A stretch of DNA of 64,000 nt from Paramecium tetraurelia (Eukaryota > Ciliophora > Oligohymenophorea > Peniculida > Parameciidae), in the NCBI RefSeq assembly GCF_000165425.1, contig NW_001799100.1:62001-126000 (forward strand). The letters are read 5' to 3'. The notes under the pieces were generated by a model that was given only the letters and a program-made list of their open reading frames with translations, was not told the DNA's origin and ran no database searches. How positions within the stretch are numbered: the first letter of the stretch is position 1; every line of letters begins with the position of its first letter. Both the position numbers and the translations under genes were made by a program. Positions 11,731 through 23,062 of the stretch are shown in pieces.

Positions 11731-12310
11731 TTTTCTTAATATTTGTTAATTCATTAATAATAATATAACATAAGATTAACAATTTCATTTTTCGTGTGAT
11801 ATTAATATGCAACTCTTCCTAAGTCCTATTAATTGATTTGTAAATTCTATATTCAATTCTTGCTGCGATAAAGTTTAAATCATTTTTATATTATTATTTC
11901 TTTCTTTACATTTACCAATTGATAAATATAGAATATCTACTAGAATATTCTCTTTAGTAACTTAAAGGAATTGTAAATAAAAAGTCCCATTCTCTTATGA
12001 TTCTATTATTTTTATTAATCACGTTTCCATATTATTGTATATTCTGATTTTATGCTCACTTATGCTTTTTTTTTACAGAATTATGAAAATTCAAACCCAT
12101 TACTATTTGATTCAAGTTTCATCTTCCTCTCCTTCAGATTCATCCTTCATTCTTTTATATTTTGTTGAGTCATTGTATAATTTTTGAAAGCTATTTAGTA
12201 TAAAAACATGACAACTTATTTTGATTGTAACATTTATAATGCGTAAAACTACATCATTAATTAATATCACTTAATACATAAAGAACAGACTTATATAAAC
12301 AATTATTTTA
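11731..12310. other. Intergenic region with a possible very small minus-strand ORF
   Basis: About 580 bp between divergent genes. Most is AT-rich with no coding signal. One candidate lies on the minus strand at 12279-12112: 56 codons from an ATG to a TGA, ending in an acidic tail (MKDESEGEEDET) that looks like a real protein C-terminus. A GT..AG segment of 22 nt near its start offers an alternative splice form. I cannot assign it to a family, and it may be chance or the remnant of a gene. Confidence 0.3.
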
Positions 12311-13583
12311 ATGGGAAAAAAGACTGTTTTGATTCTTACATTTATTAGTTATGCCTAAATGCATGCAGCCAGAACTCTATGGTCATACATGCAAAAATAT
12401 TTAACCATAGATAACTATGATAAAAATAAAATGGGATAGGCATATTTAACATTCCTATTAACATATGGCATTGGTATGAATACAATAGGTCCTATGTGTT
12501 GTAAAAACAGTTTGAAGCATTCTATTGGAATTAGTTGTATGGCAGTTGGTATGTTGTTTGCAATCCTTGGGATATTGCAGGAGTTTCAACTCTTAACTTT
12601 GTAAGACTTAAATTTTAATGAATAGTCCATTGGTCATAATATTAATGGCTATAAATGGTTTAATACAATCTGCATGCTATCCTGCATGCGTAAATGTATT
12701 GGGAAATTGGTTTAAAAATCATAAGGTAGGTTTAATGATGGGGTTATGGTCAGGATGTGTTAACGCGGGTGATATTTATGGATTATTAATTGGTGATGTT
12801 GTCATTCAAAGACTCGAAATGCCAGTTTATTGGGGCTTTTACTTTATGTCATGCTGTCTGATTCTAGTTAGTGTAGCCACCTTGTCATTTTTGTAAAGCG
12901 AACCTAGAAATTAAATTTAAGGTGTAAATGAATCGGAATCTGCTCCTTTAATTTTAAAATAGAAAAATAAAAGTTTAAATGTTCTATCAGCCTGGTTGGT
13001 TCCTGGAGTTGCCATTTATGCCGTAGGATATGCTTGTCTTAAAGGAACTTTCTATGGATTTTTAGATTGGTTGCCCTTCTATTTTTAATAAAAGGGAGAG
13101 AAACTTGAGAATCATTCTTCATATATTTCACAAATGTTTGATGTTGGCTGTTATGTTGGTGGAATATTCTTAGGATACTTGGGTGATAAATATAAGCGAC
13201 GTGCCTGTTATTTTGTGCCAAGCTTGTTATTGGCAATGTGTTCTATGTTGGTGATTAAATTCTGTTTGGATTTGATAGTCTGGCCATATTATCTTTGCAT
13301 TTTGGCAATAGGTATCTTCCAGGGAGGACCATACAATAACATTTCAGGAGTGATTTCAATTGAACTTACTAAATAGTTTGAAAATGATAAGGCAGCGATA
13401 TCAACTGTATCCTCCTTGATTGAAAGTACTGGAACTCTGACAGCCGCCATGTTCTAGATCATCATCCCAAGGATCGGAGACGAACACTTATTTACCTTTT
13501 TGTGTCTTATAACATTATTAGCTGAATTAGTTTGTTGCGTTCTTTTATTCAGAGAATTAAAAGCTAAAAGAAGATCCAAATGA
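12311..13583 (+). CDS. SLC37-like sugar-phosphate/phosphate antiporter (major facilitator)
   Basis: One 25-nt intron (12601-12625) gives 415 residues. About 12 hydrophobic segments are visible. The segment INGLIQSACYPACVNVLGNW followed by KVGLMMGLWSGCVNAGDIYG matches the TM4-TM5 signature of the SLC37/GlpT organophosphate:phosphate antiporters, and DVGCYVGGIFLGYLGDKYKR matches the second-half repeat of the major facilitator motif. SLC37 members exchange sugar phosphates for phosphate at ER or plasma membranes. The intron is supported because the hydrophobic helix continues exactly across it. Substrate cannot be inferred. Confidence 0.82.
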
Positions 13584-13619
13584 AAATATTAATGTGTTAT
13601 AATTTATATTTAAACAATA

Positions 13620-14649
13620 TCATTGATCTTATTATGCTGCAAGGGCTGCTGCTTCTTTAGCTCTTTCTTCTTCTTCTTGCAATCTCTTTTACTCGACTTC
13701 TCTATCGTATTTATCTTTAGCAAATGAAAATGCTTTTTCCTTGAGTTGCTTTGTTACAAAAATATTATTGATTTTTTCTAATCTTACCATAATATTGATT
13801 GTATCCAATAAGTAATTTGGACTTTTAGACTCAAAAGGATTTCCTTTGTATAGCAATCTTTTTAAGTTCGGTAAGGTTTGCAACTTAGTAATTTCGTCAA
13901 ATTTATCGATTTTGTTTTCCCTGATGTCAAAATGAACAATGTTCTCCAAAACTGGAAATGTTTCATCGAACCCTTCAATCTAGATTAGTCTTAAGTAAAT
14001 ACTAAGTTTTTTCTTAATTGCAATATTTAAATGGAGGTTAATAATTCTATTCCCTAAATCGCCTTGATTTTATTTTCGCTTAATTTAAGTTCTTTCAACT
14101 CAGGTAGATTTTAAAACTAAGTTAAAGCAGCAATTTTATTTCTCTTCAAGTATAATTACCTCAATTTTGGATTACCGTCAAAAGTATCCATTTTTTCTAT
14201 TTTATTATCATTCAGATTAAGTTATATTAAGGGAACTTTGATAGGACCTAATTCAACCAATTTGTTGGATGCAGCATTGAGATACTTAAGAGATTTGAAA
14301 GCCTCCTCGTTAGCAAGGGATTTCAAATCCTTAATATTATTGCCTTCGACATTCAATCTGATCAAGTACGGCAGTTATGAAACTAGATAGTAAGAATAAT
14401 ACGTTGCACAATTTCAGTAATGTTATTCCCACTTAAATCTATGGATTCAATATATTTGTAATTTCCAAAGGTTTGAGTCAAAACATCTACATTCTTCTGA
14501 TTTAAATTCAGGATTGTGAAATGAAAACCACTATTATCCTAAACCATCTTAAATCCTGATAGATTATTCATAATGATTTCTTCAAAATTGATTTTGGATT
14601 TGGATTCTTCCTGCTGTTTTGCTTGCTTCTTAGCCTCTTTCTTAGACAT
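13620..14649 (-). CDS. Leucine-rich-repeat protein, LRRC23-like
   Basis: Two introns (20 nt and 23 nt) give 328 residues. After a Lys/Gln-rich N-terminus there are about eight LRRs of the SDS22/LRRC type (for example LIQLNLNDNKIEKMDTFDGN and LKELKLSENKIKAIQGIELL), then an LRR cap (RLLYKGNPFESKSPNYLLDT) and a charged, Ala-rich helical tail (EEEERAKEAAALAA). This order, with the tail after the cap, resembles LRRC23, a radial-spoke protein of cilia. LRR proteins are easily confused, so the orthology is tentative while the LRR nature is firm. The gene is convergent with the SLC37-like gene, with 36 bp between stops. Confidence 0.72.
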
Positions 14650-14680
14650 ATAAATAAATATTAATATTATGCTTTATAAA

Positions 14681-15555
14681 TCAAAACAATCTCTATTTAG
14701 CTTCATCACCATCTCCTACTAATCCCTTTTATTATGCAAATTTATAATGCAAATCGACTACATCAATTCCATCATGTACTTTAGTCCAGCCATTCTAATG
14801 AATGTGATAAACTAGAATGACCTTCAATAGTTACCTCTAACTACACCACCAGAAGCAGTGTCTCTGTGTGTTGCATGATAAATAGCTCTGACTCCCAGTT
14901 CTACTGCTTCAGTCAATGATAATATCATATCTATAATGATTGTCCAATACACCATAAGCATATGTACTACCACTGCCAACTGAGAAGATGTCTCCCTTCA
15001 ATCTCATTCCATCATTATCAATGTAGTATAAGTGTTGTCCAGATAGATCAGTTCCTGCTATCATACAACCCATAGAGAGACCAGAGTTTTTATAACCAAT
15101 AAGAATGCCTTAAAGGAATTTGGAGGCAGCTGCCACACTCAATTTACTACCATTTTTCAATTCATATGTTCTACAATGATTGGCCAAATATGCCAACCAG
15201 TATTAACAATCAGCTGCACCTCCAGCCATTGTGCCTAGAATAATTTGAATTATGTACCTAATAGATACTCATTGATTTCAATGACCTTTCGCACTTGTTC
15301 ACTACTCAAAAAACTACCCATACTAGCTCTTGAATCTACTGCCAAAAGAATGCCCTCTTTAAATACAAATCCCAATGTTGTTGTTCCATGTTTGAAATTA
15401 TTTAATTTGTTTCCTCCATTTGTTTATGTTGGACCATTTAAGCTTCTGTAAATCACTTAAGGTGCACTGGGCATACTTAAAGTATTGATTTCATCTTTGT
15501 CTTCCTTTTAATATGTGTGGGCTAATCCAAATGTTGAGGGATCGAAATCAATCAT
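14681..15555 (-). CDS. PSMB5: 20S proteasome subunit beta-5 (frame-disrupted)
   Basis: Catalytic subunit giving the chymotrypsin-like activity of the 20S proteasome. A propeptide of about 50 residues precedes the mature N-terminus [14 protein letters not shown], with Thr1 after Gly. Asp17 (VDSRAS), the Lys33 region ([11 protein letters not shown]), [22 protein letters not shown] and [14 protein letters not shown] are textbook beta-5 motifs. Two 23-nt introns, one after the YLL segment and one near the 3' end, are clear. After [11 protein letters not shown] the frame needs one base removed (near 14924) to continue into [10 protein letters not shown] and [11 protein letters not shown]; otherwise a TGA follows within five codons. 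A 22-nt GT..AG segment there would also fix the frame, but would delete the invariant GVLD motif, so I prefer one extra base. Confidence 0.9.
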
Positions 15556-15686
15556 TTTAATATTTTAATTAAATAATCATCCTTATCTCAAGAAATATTA
15601 TTAAATAGTAGTTAATGGTCTTAGTTACAAATTATGTTAAAATTGAGAATTAAATTACACATATATTTTAAATATATATACGATAT

Positions 15687-16334
15687 ATGAAAAAAACTCA
15701 TCATCGAAGAACAAAATCAAGTGGTAACTACAATCCAAATCAATCTGAATTTCTTGTTTAAGATGATGATGATGATACTAATGAAACGAGAGCTATTATT
15801 AAAAAAATATAACAATAACCTATTCTACATCATTAGATAGTTGAAAAACTTGATGATTAAAATTATGGATTGTTCAATACTATGTTTAATTTTGGTCAAA
15901 TGAAGTATAAACCAAAACAATCTTTAGATTTGAGCACAATTACAGAATGCAGTTGTAATGAATTCACTATATTCATAGCTACACCCTCAGCGAAAGATGC
16001 TTAACCTAAACATAGAAAATGCGGAAGTCAACAATAGTAAGTGAACAAATAGCCAATACGTCACAATCATAGTCAAAGTCTCCAAATCCATAGACTTGAA
16101 TAAGAGTTGGAGCAAATGAAGGCATAACAGGCTGAAATCTAAAATGTGAACATGATGCTCTTTATTGAAATTCACAAATCCCGATCAGAGCTCTAGATTT
16201 CTTAATAAGTAACATTCTCATCTTCATATTAGAAAAATGAACTCATTCTTTAACGAATAACAAAATTAGAAAAGATGTTAAGAGATGATTAAAAATTATC
16301 ATGCACAACTAACGACAGCCTTGAATTTTTCTGA
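15687..16334 (+). CDS. Unknown protein with C-terminal coiled coil
   Basis: Intronless 215-residue frame. The N-terminal half is polar with a run of five Asp residues; the C-terminal half (about residues 130-200) contains a Gln/Glu/Leu-rich helical stretch (HRLEQELEQMKAQQAE) predicting a coiled coil. There is no signal peptide, membrane span or catalytic motif. It starts 131 bp from the divergent proteasome gene. I do not recognise a family. Confidence 0.65.
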
Positions 16335-16500
16335 GAAAAATACTCATTTTTGTTAAACATTTATATAACAATCGTATTCTTTGAATCATAATAACAAATT
16401 TTACTCAAACTCATTTTAATTACGTATTATACAAAAAAGAACTGTGAATTAAAAGATAATTAAATTATATTTTCTATAATAATGACATATTTACAAAATT

Positions 16501-19410
16501 TCATTAGGACTGATACTAATAGGCACATTCAAAATATGATTTATCTTTTTACTTTGAGTAATCATTTTATCCAGAAGGGATGTTTGGAATTTTGGAACTC
16601 TCTGTGACTCCAAAAATGCTCAACGTTTCTGACTGAAGTATTCCTTGGAAATCACTTATTTGTACATTCTCAATCTAATTCTTAACCTCATTGATTTCCT
16701 AAATCTATTACTTATATCATACATTAAATGCGTAGTTTCTATTATAGATCTTATCCCATAAAAACTCATCATTATTTTAGTAATGTAATATCAATCGATC
16801 TTTCAAATTATTCAAATCGAATCTCTGTTATTCAATTAATTGTTAAATTTATTCATTTAATTTTATGACACTATCAGTACCTTAATAGTAGAATAGTAAT
16901 CCATCTACACAACCAAATACTTTTAAAACTAACTTAAATTGTTTATTATTATTCAAAATGCAATTACAACAATAGCAAAAGCTGCTGTTGTTAGAAAATC
17001 TCTTTTTCCGACAGAAAAGTATTTTACAACAGCATTTTGTTTCTACTTGGCTGGCAATTTGATTATGTGAATCAAATTCTTATCTATTTGTAATGTTTTT
17101 GTGATGGTTTCAATATCATTAGGATGGTAATCTTAAACCAACTATTTTGCATTCTGAATGTCAATGTTCCCACTTACAAATGCTGTATACTTTATGTCTG
17201 AAAACATATCAGTTAAAAATTGCGAGAACTCAGAAAACTTTAGATCCTGGAATTCTCTTATTATATCTGCAGGATCATTAACAGGTCTCAACATTAATTT
17301 AGGTAGCCAATATTGAACTAAGTAGAATTGAGTTTTTTAAAAATAGTATTCTTAAAACTAATTTCTTAAATCTTCTTTTATGCTTGAGAATTTAGATTCG
17401 TCCTTTATCTCTTTGATATTTGATAGAACTTAGTTTTTTACTGCTTCAAATGTTAGACTCCATCCTGACAACATAAACGAGAGACCTTTAAAACTACTTT
17501 CTACTTAAAAGTTGAAACCAGCTGAAATGGCGTCTAAGTTTGATTGTTCAATATACATTTAGGCAACCTTTAAAATAGCCTTTGATTTTGCAATGCTAAA
17601 ACCATTAATCGGTTTGTAGAATAAGATTCCGAGAAAAACTCTATTAGTATGGTTATCGTATTGCCACCACAATTCTTAAGAAATCTATATTGGTGTTAAG
17701 ATTGGAATTAAGAAATTTTTTTAAGATTGGTCTAAGTCTAACGGAACGTAAGGAATTAAAGGCTTATAAAGGGGTTCTATATCATTTGGAGAATCACTCT
17801 TAAGTTAGGGTTCCTATAACGTTATGTTAATTGGTTCAATTTAATTAGTTGTATAAAAATTGTAATTTGGTAATTCAAGGGGGATGTATTGGGAGAGATT
17901 GGGTAACTTAAGCTATGAAATTAATTATTCAACTATGTTTGAGACAATAGTATAATCTAACAAAATATTGGAATATTCGATTGATTGTACTTTTTTATTA
18001 ACAAAATTGGAGCTTAAGAAATCATCTTTGTTCAAAGTCTTTAATTCTTGATAGATAAATTACCCCTATTATATAATAATGACTCCTGATTAAATATTAT
18101 CAATAATAGCATTTAGATCTTTCTTAGAGAATTCCTTATCTTCAACATATTTTTAATAGAGGATTTATAAGTTGTAAAAGTCTTTATGACAATTTAATAA
18201 TGTCTTTTCATTCTATCTTTTTAGAAATGATCCGAAATTGTAAATTGCATTAGCCAATGTTATACTATCTACATCACAATCTTAAATGTTAATTGCCAAG
18301 AAATCAAAATCTAGAATTTCGAATTAGCACTTGAGAATGGTTTGTAAAGAGTTTTGTGTTTTCTGCAATAATAAATGCTTAAAAAACTCGTCTTGTTTTG
18401 CTGGGTATATTAAAATAGTGGATGTTTAATTGGAATTGATTCTAATTTGATTATATAGAATTGGCTCTAGATCCCAAGAGTCAATTATGGAAGTTCCAAA
18501 TTCTTTTTGCAATAATTAAGTATCTGAGACAAGCATATAGATTTCTTAGTTTGAAAGCGCAGATTCTATTGTCAACCTAAGTGGATTGGAAACCAATATT
18601 AATTCGATGTAATTCTGCAAATCTTGAATCTGGATGGGTTCAGTCATGATTTCATTATTTAATGATATTGCATCTAAGACTCTGTCTATTTTGGAAATGA
18701 GATCAATGTCGCTCGTTTAAATTGATTCGCTATTAATATTATCCAAATCATCTTAGGTGTATTCTCTCACAAGTGAATCAGCGAACTTTCTTATGCAAGT
18801 TTCCATTTATTCGTTTTTAAGGTGAATAGTCACAGTACTCATGTATGCTCTTTCAATCAATTGTGCTTAGGAACACTACTACTTCAATAACAAACGCATG
18901 AATAATGTATTGTATTCGTCATCATGATAACCATGGTAGATGACAAATTACAAAGTAGCTATTTCCACTTATTTTTCTTAGACAATCAAAGTTAAGCCAT
19001 TCTTATATTGCCATCCTTACAATTGTCCTTCATTCCATGGTTCAGCTTCGAATATTAATTCTTCGAATTGTTCTTCTTCTGGTTCTGGCATGATGTTATC
19101 AAATTGAGTAACATCTTCAGGACTAGTCAAGAATTGCATGATGTCTTAATCTTCTTTATCCAAAACCACAGCATTATCAATATCATCTATATTTTCTGTT
19201 TCATTCACATTACAACTATTAAATCTAAGGGATCTAAGTCGATTATTTATGATTGGCCAGAGCATACTTGAAAACCAAGAAAACCAATAAGATGAGTATG
19301 ACTAGTTGGATTATGTAACAAATGGTGGAGAGAATGCCACGTGTTTCAGGATCCTTAGGTTTCTTCACATCTTGATGTACTAATCCTTAATTTTCTTCAT
19401 CCATTTGCAT
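16501..19410 (-). CDS. Membrane-anchored M16 (insulysin/nardilysin-like) peptidase homolog, zinc motif absent
   Basis: Three introns (34, 32 and 18 nt) give 941 residues. A cytosolic N-terminus with KKPKDPETRG leads to one TM helix (ILSTICYIIQLVILILLVFL); the rest is a four-domain M16 fold. The third domain is clear: PQELWWQYDNHTNRVFLGIL, NLDAISAGFNFQVESSFKGL and FMLSGWSLTFEAVKNQV parallel insulysin. The first domain aligns by position, but where active enzymes have the inverted zinc motif HxxEH this protein reads FVIYHGYHDDEYNTLFMRLL, with no HxxEH and no downstream Glu pair I can find. So it is probably a non-catalytic relative. The last intron, of only 18 nt, contains the frame's TGA. Start codon is 7 bp from that of the KDEL receptor gene. 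Confidence 0.8.
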
Positions 19411-19417
19411 TAATTAA

Positions 19418-20142
19418 ATGTTTAATCCATTTCGATATATTGCTGATTTTCTACACTTGGTGTCATTTCTGATACTCATTTTAAAAATCCGCAAAACCAG
19501 AAATTGCCTAGGTAACTCATGAATTAATGTAATAGGATTATCATTCAGAACATAAGAAATCTACCTTGCAGTGTTCTGTGTCAGATACATTGATCTATTC
19601 ATGTATTTTGTATCAGTATACAATACCTCAATGAAATTACTTTACATCAGCAGCACTGTGTTCATAATTTACCTCATGAAGTTCAAGAAACCATATTGTC
19701 TAGTATTTTAATATTGCTAATCCATAGTCATATGATTCAGCAAGTGATGACTTTCCCCACTATAAATTCATTTACACTGGAGCAGCAGTCTTGGCTCTAC
19801 TCGTCCATACAGATTTGGCACCATTCGAATTAGGATGGTCTTATAGCATTTGGTTAGAAGCATTAGCAATTATACCACAATTACATATGTTACAGAAGAT
19901 CAAAGATGTTAATATCATTTATCATTATTAGGTTGAAAACATTACATCCAACTACGTGGGAGCTTTGGGAGTTTATCGTTTCTTCTACATTGTTAGTTGG
20001 ATTTACAAATATTCACTCACTGGAGATGTTTGTTGGACATCACTTTTTGGGAGGAATTGTTTAAACTGTATTATATGCAGATTTCCTTTACTATTACATC
20101 ATTAGTCTAAAATCAGGAAAAGGTTTGTCATTAGGAGTTTGA
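19418..20142 (+). CDS. ERD2: ER lumen protein retaining receptor (KDEL receptor), frame-disrupted
   Basis: Seven-TM Golgi-to-ER retrieval receptor for K/HDEL proteins. Introns of 24 and 25 nt are removed. Conserved features: MFNPFRYIADFLHLVSFLI, KIRKTRNC, RYIDLFMYFVSVYNTSMK, the luminal D/P segment, WLEALAIIPQLHML, ALGVYRFFYIVSWIYKY and GGIVQTVLYADFLYYYI. Length of about 225 residues is normal. The spliced span is 676 nt, one more than a multiple of three: the conserved sequence passes from ..SLFG to GIVQT.. with one extra base in the TTTTTGGG run at 20044-20051. As written the product would lose its last two helices. No intron can sit between these two adjacent conserved residues. Confidence 0.92.
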
Positions 20143-20266
20143 GATTTGTGATTATTACAATATTGAAAGCAGTTTAAATTAATACCCTTAATCATAGCAT
20201 TCCAAAGAGATTGCACTTTTTACTCTTAACAATTTCTACTATTATACTTACGTGGCAATCTAGAAA

Positions 20267-20971
20267 TCATAATTAAAATCTAGAATTATAAAATAAATCA
20301 ATTTATCTACAAACACTTTCTATTCTAATTTGAGTAGTCTACAATTTGTCTAACTTAACTAGCAAAATCATCCTTCTCCTTCGTTTATGCAAGTTAATTC
20401 TGAATGCAGACTCTTCCTCCTTCTTTGAAAGTGTAACTTTAACATACGATTCCTTCAATTCCTCTATTAGTTCTCATGAGAACCAAGAGTAGTTAAGTGC
20501 ATTTAACTTAAAACATATAAAAATATTTTTATTATGAAATTTGCTACTTTAGTAATGCTTATTCTTAATTTAAACTATAATTCCATGCTTATATCCATTT
20601 AAACTATTTCTCAGATTTACCTTTTGATCAATTTCTGCTTTTCTTTTCATTAAATAATTTAGCATTTACTCCTTAATCAAGGATAAATTATTTTTTTTCT
20701 ACATTACTCGTTTATTCATATTAAATAAGAACCACTCTATCATTCTGTTATAATAACATCAAATTTAACTCCTTTCTTATATTTTCAACTTAAAAATTAC
20801 TACATCTTGAAATTTAATACTATCTTATTTCTCCTTATCCCTAACATACTGATTTGTTTCCTTGGATTCATTGCTATCTCTTCTCTGTATCGTGTTTAAA
20901 ATTCCATCTATTTTAATAATGTTATGCTTTTAAAAAATTTCAACAATCCGTTAACCTTCCTTAAATTGCAT
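20267..20971 (-). CDS. Probable gene, structure unresolved
   Basis: The minus strand carries protein-like sequence from an ATG at 20971-20969 (MQFKEGQRIVEIFQKHNIIK) to a basic C-terminal stretch (NLHKRRRRMILLVKLDKLQT) ending at a TGA at 20269-20267. At least two frame changes lie between. GT..AG segments of 25 nt are present, but I could not assemble one continuous reading without a stop. It may be a gene with several short introns or a decaying copy. No family is recognised. Confidence 0.35.
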
Positions 20972-21111
20972 TTTTTTAAAGTAAATTTTAAGCAAATTAA
21001 GAGACAAGAGCCTTAGAGTAGGTTTCTTCAGTATTATCAGAATTAATAGACTGTGAAATTTCTTATCTCTTAAATTGGTATTTCATTGATCATATTTATT
21101 AAATTATATTT

Positions 21112-22323
21112 ATGCTTTATAGGAAAACTTTGTAATTTTTGAGCAATTAAGTTGCTCGATCTAAATTAGGTCAACTGCAATATCAAGGGATAATGATGAA
21201 GGTACCTTCTTAAATGCAAAAAGAAGAAAATTCTGAAGAAGATAGATTAGTGAAGGCATTTTTCACAAAAAATCACGAACAAATAAAAGTGTATGGTCAT
21301 TCACAGAGAGAACCAAATGAAAAGAGCAGCTCACCCAGAAATTCATGGTATAAGGTAGTTTTGCCATTCAAAAGTAATCCCGAGCTCAGTTTTAAATTTA
21401 GAAGATTTTACACAAATCAAGTAAGAATTGGTCGTTTACTGGAATTGATGGATTATATAGCTTCCACAGTTTCCTACAATTATATTCTACCTAGCAGTGG
21501 TGCAACCATGGTTACTGCAATGGTAGATAACATTAATTTTTTCGGAAAGATTTCTGCTGATTAAGATCTTGAAATATAAGGATATGTCACCTATGTCGGT
21601 AATTCATCAATTGAAGTGTATATCGATGTGATGTAGGAAGGAGTAGTTAATGTTTCAGCCAATTTCTTAATGGTAGCCAGAGATGGCAAAGATCATTCAA
21701 AAGCATACAAAGTACCTACCATGGATTTGAATGGGGAAAGTGATAAGGAAACTGCAGAATTGAGATGTTATTTGGGTAAACATATGCAAGACAAAAGAAA
21801 ATTATAAAAAGACAGAAGTCTTGATAGAAAAGCACCAAGTTAGGAGGAAATAAATGAACTACATAAATTTTTCATGAATCCTCCCTCAGACATTACTATT
21901 GATGAAACTCAAATCGAAAAAACACTATTGATGCACATTTAAGATAGAAATCTCCATGGGAAAGTATTTGGAGGTTTCGTCATGAGAGAAGCCTTTGAAC
22001 TAGGCTGGCTCAATGCCTATTTGCATGTCAAAGGGTAAGGATTCCCTTAAATCATTCACATTGACGATATTCAATTCCTTGCTCCAGTTGATATTGGAAG
22101 TGCTTTATAAGTTTAGAGTAGAATCACGGCTGTGAAGGACACCATTATGCACGTTGAGGTTAATTGTTATAAGATAAGTCCCAACCAATAGAAAATTAGA
22201 TCAAATGATCTTCATTTGACTTTAAATGTGCCAGGCATAGTCATTCCTCAAGTTCAACCCAAAACATATAATGAAGGTATGCAATGGCTGAATGCTTGTC
22301 GTCGTATGAATTATACTATTTGA
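21112..22323 (+). CDS. Mitochondrial acyl-CoA thioesterase, double hotdog (ACOT9-like)
   Basis: Intronless, 403 residues. The upstream in-frame ATG at 21112 was chosen because it adds a basic, Leu/Gln/Ser-rich leader (MLYRKTLQFLSNQVARSKLG) fitting a mitochondrial targeting peptide; a later ATG pair at 21193 would drop it. Two hotdog-fold halves follow. The first contains RRFYTNQVRIGRLLELMDYI; the second has DRNLHGKVFGGFVMREAFEL, the typical HGxxFGG loop of ACOT9/ACOT10. These enzymes hydrolyse acyl-CoA to free acid and CoA in the mitochondrial matrix. Chain-length preference cannot be read from sequence. Confidence 0.82.
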
Positions 22324-22441
22324 ACCAATGCATTTGCAAATTTATTAGTATAAAAATGATTTAATAATATTTCTATTATCTACCCAGAAAAGTTTTCAAA
22401 AAAAACTAATATAATAAAGGAACACAGATATATATTAAACT

Positions 22442-22994
22442 TCAATATTTTTCAACTTTGGGTTATTGTTTTTTACTTGGTTATTAGCCTTGCATTGCCA
22501 TCATTTCTTGCATTTCTTGCATTTATTATTATTGTTGTTATTGCATTCTTCTCATTTCTTCTCTCATTTGTAGTTTAAGCATTCCAACTTCAGCCAATTG
22601 TATGAAACCCAAGATTATGCCTCCAAATATAGCATTTCTAACTGCAATTCTTGTACCAGCTAAACTATAATTCAAAGGCTATACCTCTTATGGCTAAAAA
22701 TCCTCCTGTAAATGCACCAGCAACTATGGGATTAATAAAATCTTATTGATTTCTCAGATGCATAAGAGTACAATCTGTGATACTGAACAATCCTCCCCAA
22801 AGAGCGAATGATCCTCCTAAAATTGGGGCTCTTCTTTTTAATAATTAGATTCCACCGAAAAATCTCTCCTTCTTTGGAGCAAATGACATGCCTTTTAAGA
22901 AATAGAATATGCATCCAGCAAAGCACCCCATCGAGAAAGCTCCTCCAAAATCATCAATGATTCTGTAAGGACACGGTTATTCACGCATAGCCAT
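22442..22994 (-). CDS. TIM17: Mitochondrial import inner membrane translocase subunit TIM17
   Basis: Core of the TIM23 presequence translocase. MREQPCPYRIIDDFGGAFSM is the diagnostic N-terminus, followed by RRAPILGGSFALWGGLFSIT and the GAFTGGFLAIR and GGIILGFIQL glycine-rich helices; four TM helices fit. One 25-nt intron is spliced between LAIR and AGTRIAVRN. Total 175 residues. The C-terminal tail is unusually rich in Met and Gln (for example MRRMQQQQQQQMQEMQEM), built largely from TAA/CAA codons, and extends beyond the usual TIM17 end. Start at 22994. Confidence 0.93.
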
Positions 22995-23062
22995 CTTAAT
23001 TCTGGTTAAAATTTATTAATTAAAAGTTAATCATTAATTAAAATAATTAATAAATAGCAATA

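Noticed and set aside
14900-14945. A 22-nt GT..AG intron restoring the proteasome beta-5 frame
   Set aside because: It would remove the GVLD..Y.YD motif that is invariant in beta-5 subunits, so an extra base is more likely; kept as an alternative to test.
228-20142. Programmed +1 frameshifting as the general explanation of the broken frames
   Set aside because: Only the trichocyst gene shifts at a stop codon; the beta-5 and KDEL receptor shifts are not at stops, so no common recoding signal exists.
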